Made by a program: the position numbers and the translations under genes. From Sequoia sempervirens (lineage: Eukaryota > Streptophyta > Pinopsida > Cupressales > Cupressaceae), in contig VDFB02193867.1 of assembly GCA_007258455.2 (NCBI GenBank), positions 564,276,149-564,340,148 of the forward strand: a DNA stretch of 64,000 nucleotides, given 5' to 3'. This document shows, in pieces, positions 34,546-45,559 of the stretch. The notes under the pieces were generated by a model. That model did no database searches, was not told the DNA's origin, and saw only the letters and a program-made list of their open reading frames with translations. Every line of letters begins with the position of its first letter. The first letter of the stretch is position 1.

Positions 34546-35613
34546 GACGTCTTAAGGGGGTGTCTAAAGGGGTCATAATAGAACATGTTAATTAAGGGGA
34601 CGTCTAAAGAGGTCATAATAGAATCTCTTAAGGGGATGTCTAAAGGGGTCTTAAGGGGATGTCTAAAGGGGTCATAATAGAACGTGTTAATTAAGGGGAT
34701 GTCTTAAGGGGTCATAAGGGGATGTCTAAAGGGGTCATAATAGAACATGTAATTTAAGGGGACATCTAAAGGGGCCATAATAGAACGTCTTAACGGGATG
34801 TCTTAAGGGGTTAGAATATGTCTTAAGGGGATGTCTAAAGGGGTCATAATAGAACGTGTTAATTAAGGGGATGTCTTAAGGGGTCTTAAGGGGATGTCTA
34901 AAGGGGTCATAATAGAACATGTTATTTAGATGTCTAAAGGGTCATAATAGGATGTCTTAAGGGGATGTCTTAAGGGGTTAGGAATATGTCTTAAGGGAAT
35001 TCTAAAGGGGTCATAATAGAAGGTGTTAATTAAGGATGTCTTAAGGGGTCTTAAGGGGATGTCTAAAGGGGTCATAATAGAACATGTTATTTAAGGACGC
35101 CTAAAGGGTCATAATAGAATGTCTTAAGGGGATGTCTTAAGGGGTTAGAATATGTCTTAAGGATGTCTAAAGGGGTCATAATAGAACATGTTATTTAAGG
35201 AGACGTCTAAATGGGTCATAATAGAACATCTTAAGGGGATGTCTTAAGGGGTTAGAATATGTCTTAAGGGGATGTCTAAAGGGGTCATAATAGAACATGT
35301 TAATTAAGGGGATGTCTTAAGGAGTCTATAGGGTCATAATAGAACATGTTAATTAAGGATGTCTTAAGGGGTCTTAAGGATGTCTAAAGGGGTCATACAA
35401 CATGTTAATTAAAGGGATGTCTAAAGGGGTCATAATAGAATGTCTTAAGGGGATATCTTAAGGGGTTATAATATGTCTTAAGGGGATGTCTAAAGGGGTC
35501 ACAATAGAATGTGTTAATTAAGGGGATGTCTTAAGGGGTCTTAAGGGGATGTCTAAAGGGGTCATAATAGAACATGTTAATTAAGGGGATGTCTAAAAGG
35601 GTCATAATAGAAC
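34546..35613 (+). repeat. Minisatellite of TTAAGGGGATGTCT-type units
   Basis: About 1.07 kb is built from alternating words TTAAGGGGATGTCTAAAGG, GGTCATAATAGAAC, TGTTAATTAA and GATGTCTTAAGGGGT in a variable order, with more than a dozen repeats. Units differ by small deletions of G runs. No spacer pattern like CRISPR is present. Confidence 0.95.
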
Positions 35614-36340
35614 AATAATGTATGCATGATATTTAGTGATTATACAATTAGACAAAGTTTCAAAGTAGGAAAACATGCACATTTAACAAAAAAAAAATAT
35701 AGAATATAAATTTGATACATAGAAGTACACAGAGTATGTTTAATTCTGTAAGTATGTATGTACATATATGTCATCTCAAAACAATGTTTACAAAATTTGG
35801 ATATGCCATCTCAAGAACATCTCAAACTCATGGCTAGAATGTAGTAGGTCTTCACACCACCTAATATCAAAAAGGTACAAGCAATATCAATGAAATCATC
35901 AAAACATACATATTTTAATTTATATAAAACTATCTATATGTACATAACTCAAGTACCTGCATTTAAAAGTATTCAAGGTTGAATGCAGGCATCCTCTCCT
36001 TTTTGTTTCAAAGTATGAGATCAATGCAATGATGGCTTTAGGATACAAAAAATGACAATAAATCAATTTTAACTATTTATGTCCAAGCAATATCAATATG
36101 TAATCAAAACATGTATTTAAATATAGTTTAACTGATAATTACCTATTTTTACCAAGTATTCCATGTTGTCTAGGTTGAATTTGCATGGACTATATCCTTT
36201 TTGTGATTATGCATTAAGGATATATAAAAGAACAATTTAAATCAATTTCAACTAATAACACACTTGACCAATGTCGAAACATGTATTTAATGTATTTAAA
36301 AGGACAAAATAAAACCAAAACTATATTTACCTATATTTGC
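35614..36340. other. AT-rich stretch, no gene seen
   Basis: There is no clear frame. It may hold 3' exons or introns of the gene relic that ends at 36341, but nothing recognisable was found. Confidence 0.4.
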
Positions 36341-38211
36341 TTAGTCCATTGTACCATCTGCATCCTCTCTTTTTTGCAATGCATCTATGATTGCCTCATG
36401 CTCTTCCATAGAAATTGACCATAGTAATTTTTTTGAAGGTCTTCCACGATAGCGCTCTAGTTTTATATTTGTTGCCACCATCAAATGTGAATAATGCATA
36501 ATCTTTTTATGTGTTTCATAGTCTTCGAATGCAGGTAGACCATTCTTTCTTCTCAAGTATTTTCGTAGCCAAGTGCCAACAACCACCACCGATCCTATTG
36601 GAAAACATGTTCAAAAACCACCATCAAATAACTTCTCAAAATTTACTTAAGGGGATCAAAGATTTGTTCTAAAAAATTGCTTAAGGGGATCTAAAACTTG
36701 TTATCAAAATTTGCTTAAGGAGGTGTCTTAAGGGGATCACCGTACCTATTGGATAATTAAAGCCATCATCATCTTCTCAAGGTGTTAACAACTTATGTTT
36801 AGTTTCCACACAACGAGCCAACCAATATTCTGTTTGCTCTTCATTCCCCTCAGGTGCAATAATTGCATACACATGTCCTGCAAACAAAATTCGATTTAAT
36901 AACTTGTGCATATCCATATAACTAATTTAGTATTAAAAAATAACTTAATAAAGCAAAATAAAATGAAATAAATTAAATTAAAATTACCTTCTTGTACAAG
37001 GTCTGAAACACGATCATAATCTTTAGATGCAAACAATTGATCATTTTCTTCAATAGTTATTTCATATTGATTATGTGTTTCTACAGGTGTCAACGATCTT
37101 TTCTGCCACTATTCAACCCATTTTGTATTTTCACAAGCTTCCAATTTCCTGAGATACAAAAATGGAAAAAACATGCAAGCTCCCTTGTCCAAATAGTCCA
37201 TGTAAGCTGTCGTCATGACTCCTAAAATGAATGCCATTTAGTAGATCCACTAATTGTCTCAATAATCAACTCTAGATACTGCTTTTCTTCCACCAACCAA
37301 AAGAATCAATGAACTGTAGAGTACTCACTCGAACCAGGTGTAGATAATATTATATTAGACCAATCCACAATCCCACGTGCATCTTTAAATTTTACATCGT
37401 TGAGTTTTAATTGTTTTCTAGCAAGAATTATTTTGACACACACACCAGCTCCATCATGTTCTCCTTTACCATGCCCAACTTCAAAAAAACTCCCATATAT
37501 GTTGGACACAAGCCCCGTGAACCCTACTTAACCACAGGATTCTAGCATTTTTAAATACCCTTTATACAATTATCTGACCATATGAGGTGTTTTTTCATAT
37601 GGATTCCTCTTTCTCTTAAATTTCTATAAAATATACTAAAACAATATTGAACAAACTCTGATGAGTGTAACCGATTGTCACTCAAATAAAAATGATACTC
37701 CCTCAAAACTTTTTTATCATCCCTCAAGCATACCTATCTCAAGATGTCTATAAATAATATGGACAAACATAGCTACTTGCAGAGAATTATAATATTGAGA
37801 TTGAATTTCCTCTTGTGGAGCGAGAGTATAATTCTTCGCAAAATCAACCATTGAAAGTATAGTACCAATTGGAAATGTGTTTCTACATGCGCAAAATTGG
37901 CCATCAAGCCATCGAGCATGTTCAGAGTGCATAACATATTTTGGTACAATTTTATTATTAAATTCACTCATAAATGCATGCACACTAACTTTTTCTGTAA
38001 CTAAATCACAACGCTTTCCTATTTTTCCATCTTTTAAAGAATAGTGAATATTCCTAAATCTTTTGACGTCTACTAATTGTTGTCCAAAATCATGATCAAC
38101 ACTTTCATGCAAACAAATTCTTAAAAATGAAAGATTTCCGTAGTTAATGCATTGTCCAAAAATACAAGAACTTAAATAAAATAATTTATCATTAGATTTT
38201 TCACAAAACAA
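36341..38211 (-). pseudogene. Spliced, decayed gene of an uncharacterised eukaryotic family, possible RNase H-fold core
   Basis: Exon-like blocks on the minus strand: 38211-37717, then about 37710-37306 (frame changes), 37148-36988, 36877-36746 and 36594-36341. Introns 36987-36878 and 36745-36595 have GT and AG ends, and splicing keeps the frame: EG then GHVYAIIAPEG, and PIG then SVVVVGTW. Conserved-looking words are HARWLDGQFCACR, FPIGTILSMVDFAKNYT, SQYYNSLQVAMFVHI, YHFYLSDNR, HLIWSDNC and FEVGHGKGEHDGAG. The Asp in MVDF, the Asp in WSDNC and the acidic residues in GEHDGAG are spaced like a DDE/D nuclease core, which is an inference. Nonsense codons (TAG near 37105, TGA near 36775, more near 37530) and frameshifts make it a pseudogene. 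The relic at 61909-64000 belongs to the same family. Confidence 0.6.
36595..36745 (-). other. Intron of the gene relic, with minisatellite-like words
   Basis: The donor is ATAG then GTACGG and the acceptor is TTCCAATAG. Inside are three or four copies of CTTAAGGGGAT(C), the same word as in the minisatellite 1 kb away. Confidence 0.6.
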
Positions 38212-38676
38212 ACCGAAATTAAACTCTCTTATTGATTCTGCGGCATATCAATACCAAAATCTTGTATAATCATGTTAGTATGCAAGGTACAATGTATATA
38301 TCAAAAAACATCATAAAAATAACCAAATTGAACATGTATTTTACAACAACAAGATATTTGTTGCTTATTAATTTTACATACCATGGTTTACATTTTTCAA
38401 AAGACTCCTTTGACTTATTTTACCATTACTGTGTAACATCAATTGCTACAAAAATCTTTCTATAAAATTTAGCTGTTGTATCTAATAGGTGTTTTGGTGA
38501 GGATCATGGACTTTGACCCCACCCTTAATTTTAAAATCTCTAGCATTAGATGGAATCCTAGTATTACCATGCCAAAATTTTTGATCAAAGATTTAATTTC
38601 AACACTCAATTTTATATCGAATTTCTGTGAGTCATCCAATCTAAAATCCAACATTGATCGGATAGGATCATTTTCT
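38212..38676. other. Stretch to the gap, no gene recognised
   Basis: It may hold more 5' exons of the minus-strand relic. The minus frame near 38660-38480 gives protein-like words (FRLDDSQKFDIKL), but I cannot assign it. Confidence 0.3.
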
Positions 38677-38776
38677 NNNNNNNNNNNNNNNNNNNNNNNN
38701 NNNNNNNNNNNNNNNNNNNNNNNNNNNNNNNNNNNNNNNNNNNNNNNNNNNNNNNNNNNNNNNNNNNNNNNNNNNN
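38677..38776. other. Assembly gap, 100 N
   Basis: Exactly 100 N, a scaffold join of unknown size. Confidence 0.95.
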
Positions 38777-41177
38777 AATATCCTGTAGTTGGGCATTCCA
38801 TGAGAACACATTTCTTAATGGCCCCTCATACACAATCAAATGCCGCTCAAAAGGAAATCAAGTTTTATTCGGTTCATTAAATTTTATTCAAAATCATATT
38901 ATTTATTAGAAAAAAAATTAACTCGCAATAGTAATATTAAACAATATCCTACTTTGAGTACTTAACATTTTTGTATGATGCTAATCTTAAATCTTAGCAT
39001 ATAACTTTTCAATAGAAAAATATAAACCTAAAAAATTCCCTACCATACTTGGTGGTGCTTAGCATTACTTTCTCATAGCTAGTAAAGGTGGTCATAAGGA
39101 ACTCCATCCTAAACTCAACACAAAATTGGGTACACATTTAGAATAAGTAGACCACTCATACATGAGAAGATTTTTTTGTACCATCAAATAAATTAATGGA
39201 CTAACTTGGCATGATTATTAAATACATGTTAGTATGTTTCCTTATCTCATTCATAGCCATGTCATGGCCAATTTATTTGTGTCCTTATTTCAAGAATAGA
39301 CCTCACTAGATCTTCCTACACCCTCCTATACCTTTCAATGAGCCAAGACATAGGGTTATAATGTTTAGCACATAACTCCAATTATTATTTTTTAGATAAG
39401 ATTAGGAGAGTTCTCATGCATTCACATTAGGATAAACCCTAATGATGGTGACTGTAAAAGTTCATCTAAGATTCTAGAGTATATTTGAGGAACCACACAC
39501 ACAAACCTCAAAGTAGATAATATTTGATGATAATTGGCTTTCATTAGCTAAAACCTATATAGTATAGATGTTTAAGGATGTGATTTTAGATATTTACCAA
39601 TTGAGATCATTCTCCTTTGATCAAACCGCTCTTCCAATTTAAAAAATTTAAGATAATAATTGAAGGAACACCAAATAATCATGTAATATCCATAATTAAC
39701 TTAGATGTTAAGATCTTGTTGATGATATACTTATATTATTATACTTGATGTATAAAATAACTCTCAAACTATATCTTAGATTCTAAATCATCACAATGTT
39801 CAATAAAATTTATCATTTATATATTACTCAAATATATAATCAACATAATTGAAATTCAAGTCAATAAAATAACATTTAACAAAAAATAAGTTGACTTAAA
39901 TCTAATTTAAATTTTGAAAGACTAGTTTTATTAGAAGACTCCTTTAGAATTGTTGCCATATAGCTAAGGTCCATCCATGTGGTTTGTCATATTATGATCT
40001 AGTGAGATATTGTCTAGTCCTAAGATTTCATTTTCAATTTAGAAACAAAGCTAATATTTGAGGCTTCAACCAAGGATAATTAGCTCATCTCTTGGGATTT
40101 GATATAATCTTCTCCATCGTGTTCAACTTCCAAGCAATTTCCTACGCCCATTAGATTCCTTTCAAGAAAAACAAAATTAGAAGACTTTTAATATATTTTG
40201 GTACATGTTTTGGTGGGGGTTATTTTTTATATTAAAAAGGCCATATACCTATGTCCCAATGTGAAATTATAGTGTTTTTCTTAGAGTTAGGTTACTTAAA
40301 TTATTCTTATATTAATAATTAAATTACTTTCTTGATTTACTTAAAACCTATAATTTAATGTTATGCTATTAGTGTTTAAGGATTTTGAATGGTTATTGGT
40401 TTTGAAGTCTTAGTTTTAAATAAATTAATTAATTAGATTTACTATCATATTTAGAAGTTGTATTTTGTTATTATATATTTTTAACATACATAAAATGTAT
40501 GGTTGGATTAGTGAGATGTTTATAACAAGTATACAATATGAAGTCAAACTTTATTAGATTGATTTTTAATAAATTAGGAATAATGATTAAATTTATAGTT
40601 TTATACATCATGTAATCTATAAGTATAAATAGTTTGGTGGTAGAAAATTTATACATATAAAAATATGATAAATTATGTGTGATTATTTTCCTTTCCAATC
40701 TATAAATTTTTGATGTGCTTGGCTATATAATTGAGATGATTCACTCATAATGTAATGATAAAATTTTAGTACATCAAAGAAATATTTATGAGACATCAAG
40801 CTACCATTCTACATAACTCTCATGTTTCTTATTATTTTATTTTAACTAAATATTGTGTGTACTCTATCTTGAATTACTAATTAATTTTGAATTATATAAT
40901 TATAATTAAAAATAAAAGCATCCTTTGTAACACATAATAGATAGGTTAATTAATGAAATAAAATATGTTTTTATATTAAGAAAAATTTACAAATATGGAA
41001 CCCATATGAGAAATTGACTAAGACAACTCTGTGTGAGAATTAAGATGAGAATAATATATAACTTCTTTCAAGAATTAACATTAGATTAATACTTGGCTCA
41101 TATTGTATAATCACACTATAAACTAACAATGGAAGATTGAGATTCTCAACTAAGAATTCCACTTTATAAATTTTGGA
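38777..41177. other. AT-rich intergenic stretch, no gene seen
   Basis: No frame above about 75 codons and no family or tandem array was recognised. CATTCCATGAGAACAC near 38795-38815 resembles the foldback arm next to the first gap. Confidence 0.5.
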
Positions 41178-41571
41178 TGTTGTGGTTGAGTTGTTGATAT
41201 GAGGTTTTCATTGATGTCAACACTATCAGCATTAATTCATTAGAAGTTGTATATGTCGAGGATATTGAGAAAATTGTAATGAGATGAGTTGCAGGTTGTT
41301 AGTGGTGAAGTGAAGTTTAGTATGTTGGTAAGTTTTGTACGTTGATGATCAAAGGTTTTGGAATAAAGGGTTTGTTTTTGAGTGTATCTAGTTTATGCTT
41401 GTCAAGTTTCAAAAATTTGTGTGAAGATTTGATTGAGTTATGAAGATTTACATTCTAACATATTTTTGTTGCTTCAGTTTGTGTTCCTGATTGAAGATGA
41501 TGCGATTTCAATTATTTCAATTATTGTGGATGCTTCTCTAGTGATTCGTGATGTTTTTGGATGCTTCTAGA
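41178..41571 (+). repeat. Copia 5' LTR, first part
   Basis: It matches 52410 to about 52806 of the 3' LTR and is interrupted after CTTCTAGA by the insert. The LTR resumes at 47329. Confidence 0.85.
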
Positions 41572-42018
41572 TGATTTGTATAGGATCTAGACTAGATTGC
41601 AGTATTTAAATGCTTAACTTTTACAATGATTTTACAATGATTATTTCAAGTTAATTAAATCAAAATTAACTTAAGGAAATAACAGAATGAAAGTAATAAC
41701 AAGGTGATTTAACAGAAAGGAAGGAAATGAGAGACAGAAAGAGAGAGAAGAGAAGTGCAAACAACGTTTGATAACGGAGTTCGTCACAAAAGTGACTACG
41801 TCTCCGGGTCCACTCCAATAGAGAGACCGATCCGATTAACTCCAAAATCGATTACAAAGCACCACAATCATTCTCCAAGCACTTCGGCAGCATAACAGTG
41901 CTCTGACGTGCGAGAATGACTCAAAGAATCTCCACAAGACCTCTCTTTCGATTATCTCCACAGCTTCAAGACTTCGTCACCTGAAAAGAAAACTTTAATA
42001 CAACTCTCACCTTACACC

Positions 42019-42029
42019 CCTTTTTATAC
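42019..42029 (-). promoter_or_regulatory. TATA box in the gag-protease element LTR
   Basis: TATAAAAAGGGG lies on the minus strand. Transcription would start near 41990, which makes U3 about 1.3 kb. The equivalent in the other LTR is at 46010-46019. Confidence 0.6.
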
Positions 42030-42376
42030 AAAGAATTTCCTCAATTTGGCCCTCAACCAAAAGATTTGGAAATATTCACCTTATCTCTCCAAATTACAAA
42101 TCATATTTTCAAAAATCCCATAATCCCCCCATTTTACATAATAGATCTTTGAAAATATCCCTTTTTTTGAATATAAAAATCAGAATAAATCTTCTGAATC
42201 AATTTAAGCCCCTTTTAATTATTTACTCCCCGGCTTATTGTTTGGGAGGTTTTGATTTTAATCCTTTAAAAAGGATTATAGTTTGTTTTGATACAAAAAT
42301 TAGGGGATTTGATTTTAAAGAAATAAGGCATTCAGTTTGAAACTAAACAAAATAATTCGATGCCATCCATACCACT

Positions 42377-42450
42377 AACGGCTCGCATGGGCTAGCGGTG
42401 CCTATTTATTTTGAAAGCCTGGCGGTTCTGGGTTCAAACACCAGCCGTCA
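42377..42450 (+). repeat. tRNA-like module 1 inside the LTR
   Basis: GGGCTAGCGGTGCC resembles an A box, and GGGTTCAAAC (42430-42439) resembles a Pol III B box followed by a complementary CCAG. It is repeated at 46375-46441 in the other LTR, where the B box is followed by CCCCGG. It is antisense to the element. Confidence 0.5.
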
Positions 42451-42517
42451 ACTTTTACTCACCGAACTCCAACAAAATCTCAACAAAACAAACCGCTACT
42501 CCATATATATCGGTGCG

Positions 42518-42590
42518 CGCTGTGTGGTCTATTGGTAGACCGGCCGAATAGGGAGAAGGTGGTCGCGTGTTCGAGCCTTTCGCGGGCAGT
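42518..42590 (+). repeat. tRNA-like module 2 inside the LTR
   Basis: TGTGGTCTATTGGTAGACC (from 42521) resembles a tRNA D-arm and A box. GTGTTCGAGCC (42567-42577), 46 bp from the module start, resembles a T-loop and B box. The same module is at 46509-46580. It looks like the head of a tRNA-derived SINE. Confidence 0.5.
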
Positions 42591-42643
42591 TCAATACATT
42601 TTGCAACGAAATACAAACCGACAACTGCGCGGAGAAAGAGTAG

Positions 42644-42990
42644 CCACGTGTCCACTAACTAGAGCACACGTGTCACAAAGTGATTCGCTAGTAGAACACA
42701 GTCACTATACACGCTGTCATGCCAAATCAGCGCCATGTCAATCAGGGATTCGTCAGAATACACTGTCAGCTGCCACGTCACCCAATGACTCAGTCACCAC
42801 GCAAATGTTGACTGTGTACGGAAGGACACGTGTCAACGCATGATTCGTTGACTTTGCTGACGTCACCTGCCACATCATTGTGCCACGTCGACTTGTACGG
42901 ATCGTACGGACTACCACGTGTCAACTTTCGATTGGTCCATTCTGGATTTCGTACCATGTGCTGACGTCAGCTGCACAGATGATGACGTCA
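42644..42990. promoter_or_regulatory. Cluster of CACGTG and TGACGTCA boxes in the LTR U3
   Basis: CACGTG occurs at 42644, 42667, 42827 and 42915. TGACGTCA occurs at 42858, 42962 and 42983. These are palindromic targets of plant bZIP and bHLH factors (G-box/ABRE core and C-box/as-1-like). TTGAC words typical of W boxes are interspersed. The other LTR keeps three of each but has lost two CACGTG sites to CATGTG. Confidence 0.6.
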
Positions 42991-43334
42991 TCAGTGTACC
43001 CTCTGTCCACCAAGTCAACTGCAACTTTGACCGCTGATAACTCTCGCGTCCGATGTCGGATTTCGACGAAACGAATGTTGCCAGAATTGTCTTGACGAGC
43101 TCTTCGACTTGATGCTGCTTTCGTCAACTTTTGAAACAATCATTTTTTCTGCTTCCTGGATGCCCTTGATTCCAGTTTGACCTGAGGTTTGACTGGCCAT
43201 AACTCGTGCAAATGGTCTCCTTTTTGCTCCATTCGAGTTGCGTTGGAACCAGGATGCCGAGCTCTTTCTGATGGTGCAGATTTTGGAGAAAAATAAGACA
43301 CTTCAATTTTCACTGAAAAATGTCCATCGGATCA

Positions 43335-43346
43335 GGCCTCCCCACT
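43335..43346 (-). promoter_or_regulatory. Polypurine tract of the gag-protease element
   Basis: GTGGGGAGGCC on the minus strand abuts the 3' LTR start TGATCC. A second copy, GTGGGGAGGCCAAG, lies about 60 bp upstream near 43397-43410. Confidence 0.6.
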
Positions 43347-43376
43347 GAAGACCTTTTGGACCTCCAAAAGTGGCAT

Positions 43377-43643
43377 TTACTCTGACAATAAGTGAGGACT
43401 TGGCCTCCCCACTTGTCCTGTATCCTCTGTACATCTAAATACCTGGCTCACAAGCAGAATGAAGACTGCAGAAATATTGTTGATCATAAACATAACTTTA
43501 TCACTTTCATAAGCATCTACATCAAATGTCGTAGCCACTAACCAACAAAAATTGACTAGCATCAAGCTGAACATCAATGCAGAAATGAAAGAAAATAAGT
43601 CAACAACAATTCGATCCTTTACAACAGGAACATTTTTACCCAA
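43377..43643 (-). CDS. Small hydrophobic ORF before the 3' LTR, function unknown
   Basis: It is 88 codons with two hydrophobic segments, FISALMFSLMLVNFCWLVA and MINNISAVFILLVSQVF, separated by an acidic loop (DVDAYESDK). I do not recognise it. It lies after the protease and before the polypurine tract, so it may be a captured host exon or chance. The annotated start is an ATG, but whether it is translated is unknown. Confidence 0.35.
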   Translation of the reverse strand: MGKNVPVVKDRIVVDLFSFISALMFSLMLVNFCWLVATTFDVDAYESDKVMFMINNISAVFILLVSQVFRCTEDTGQVGRPSPHLLSE

Positions 43644-43718
43644 GGATTCATCAATGCTTTCAAAGCATCAGCACTTCTCATGCTGTATTACCGGTACATC
43701 CTACAACATCGACCACAG

Positions 43719-44390
43719 TTAGCTACTCAAGTTCAAGGTGTAAGAACCACAATGCTTGGCGGACATAAGAGTTAACTCTTTACTTGCATTAATTACCCTC
43801 TTTAACTGCCCTGTGTTTGCAAAAGATTGATCAGTCTTAATCTTGCGAGAATGTACAATATACTGAATGCCATCCTTAAACAAATGATAATGATTTTGTT
43901 GCCTATAGAAGATTGCTTTTCTGTCATAAAGATAAGGGCTACCAAGCACTATCCCATAGATATCCAGTGGAACTACATCAAACTGTACTTCATCCACAAA
44001 TTTACTAGTGATTGTGAACCTTAAGGTGCATTGTTTTGTTACTTGCAACTTATCATTTTCACAAATCCACCCTAGTGGATAAGGTTTCTTATGTTGTGTA
44101 GTTTTTAACCCCAAGTTCTTTACAACACTTTCTAAAATTAAATTAACCTGAGATCCACTATCTATGAGTGCATCAATTTTACTGTTCTTAGCACCAACCC
44201 TTAAATGAAAAAGCTCATTCCTTTTTACATCTTTAGAGAAATCATTAACTGTAGATGAAGAAGCACAACTAGCAACAGAAACACCAGAAATAGGAGCTTT
44301 ACCTTTTAAACCCATCGCTGTTATCTTAGTCTCATCATCTGAATCTGAACCAAGATCCATAACAACATTCATGGCCTTCTCCTTACCCTT
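43719..44390 (-). pseudogene. Aspartic protease of the gag-protease element
   Basis: The active site reads ALIDSGSQVNLI with Asp, Ser and Gly intact. Downstream VVPLDIYGIVLGSPYLY carries the ILG-type second motif. It is in the same frame as gag (44391-45509), separated from it by a single TAG at 44391-44393. It ends at TAA 43719-43721 after only about 220 codons, without RT. The protease may be functional if the TAG is read through. Confidence 0.75.
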
Positions 44391-45509
44391 CTATTTCTGA
44401 TTACGTCTTTGAGCCCACTTAGGCCTTAGTTCGGGATGTAACTTCCAGCAGTGATCTTCATCATGACCTTCCTTGTCACAATGAGTGCAAGAAAGTTTTT
44501 CATCCTTCTTAACTGTAGCTGCCTTCTTTCCTTTCCCTGTCTCTACATTCTTAGAAGATTTCTTTACATCATTATCAAACTTGTCAATGAAAGATCCTTT
44601 ACCCCTTGACTCTAAGTGTGTAGCTTGAACAGACACTTCATCCAAATTACAAGGGTTTAAAACCAAAATGGAATGCCTAAGATAGGAATGCAGACCTCCT
44701 ATATATTTCAACAACGTGTCCTGGGTATACAAAGGAACATTCAAAGCAATAGCCTTCTTCCTAAATTCATGGGTGTACTCTTGGACAGTTTGACCCTTCC
44801 CTTGCCTAAACATTTGCCAATCCATCATTAACTGTTGCATATGTCCTAAGGGATAAAACTGCTTCTTAAGTGCATTAACAAATTCTGCCCAAGTTAAACT
44901 GACTCTACCATGTTGTGAAACTTCTGCCTTAGACTTGCTCTCCCACTAGGTTAAGGCTATACCTCCTAAACGAAGAGTAGCCAATTGGATCCTATCAACA
45001 TCATCTAACAGGTTTTGGACTCTACAATAAACCTCAATTTGTTGAATCCAATCATCCAATTTTTTAGCATTAAGTTCACCACAATATTTAGGTAAATCAA
45101 ATTTTACATCCAGTTTAATTTTAGGTTTATACCCACTCTTGAAAGGATTAGAAGAAATAGAATGAGGAGAAGATGGAGAAGAAGGAGAAGGAGAAGAGGG
45201 AGGAGAAGAAGAAAAGGGATGATCTGGTTTCTTGCCACCATCTCCATGTTGTTTCCCTTTCACGTCTTTGCGATCTTCTTGCTTCAACGAACCTTCTTCA
45301 CGTTCCTTCCATTCTTGTCTCTCCTAAAAAAGAATGTCCACCTTTGCCTTCATCTCAAGGAATGCTCTTCGAAACTCCTGCTCACTGATTTCTTCAGGAA
45401 CCTCCATTCCAGAAACTGACATCTTTGGAAATGTTCTACGCTTCCCAATCTCAGGATCAAAGTCTTCGAGCTTGCCTTCACCCTTCTGAATCCTGGATCT
45501 CGTTAGCAT
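44391..45509 (-). pseudogene. Gag of the gag-protease element
   Basis: It starts with ATG (MLTRSRIQKGEG). A basic and Ser/Pro-rich stretch follows, then the capsid region (KYCGELNAKKLDDWIQQIE, later WQMFRQGKGQTVQEYTHEF and KYIGGLHSYLRHSI). A classical zinc knuckle CTHCDKEGHDEDHC (C-x2-C-x4-H-x4-C) is near 44440-44500. It is broken by two in-frame TAG codons (about 45325 and 44952), one of them at a likely Trp codon. Otherwise it is one continuous frame, so decay is light. Confidence 0.8.
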
Positions 45510-45545
45510 TCAAAAACAAATAATTGCAACAATACTCACCAACAG

Positions 45546-45557
45546 CTCTGATACCAA
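45546..45557 (-). promoter_or_regulatory. Met-tRNA primer-binding site of the gag-protease element
   Basis: TGGTATCAGAGC on the minus strand lies a few bases after the 5' LTR end. It is the classical plant initiator-Met primer site. Confidence 0.85.
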
Positions 45558-45559
45558 CT

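Larger units (their letters stand above)
41572..43334 (-). repeat. 3' LTR of the gag-protease element
   Basis: The outer end is TGATTTGTATAGG on the + strand and the inner end is GGATCA. It differs from the other LTR by small changes, mostly C-T. It contains a TATA box (42019-42029), two tRNA-like modules (42377-42450 and 42518-42590) and a cluster of CACGTG and TGACGTCA boxes (42644-42990). Confidence 0.92.

Noticed and set aside
34546..35613. CRISPR-like array
   Set aside because: The repeat words follow one another without unique spacers of constant length, and the context is plant nuclear. It is a minisatellite.
41160..41178. Target duplication of the copia element
   Set aside because: The five bases before the 5' LTR (TTGGA) and after the 3' LTR (ATAAA) differ, so no duplication can be claimed.
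42149..42340. A 63-codon ORF present twice (also 46140-46331)
   Set aside because: It is within the two LTRs of the nested element, on the antisense strand, and exists only because LTRs are duplicated.
42374..42600. Functional tRNA genes
   Set aside because: A- and B-box-like words are present, but acceptor and anticodon arms do not form a full cloverleaf by eye. They are called tRNA-like modules only.
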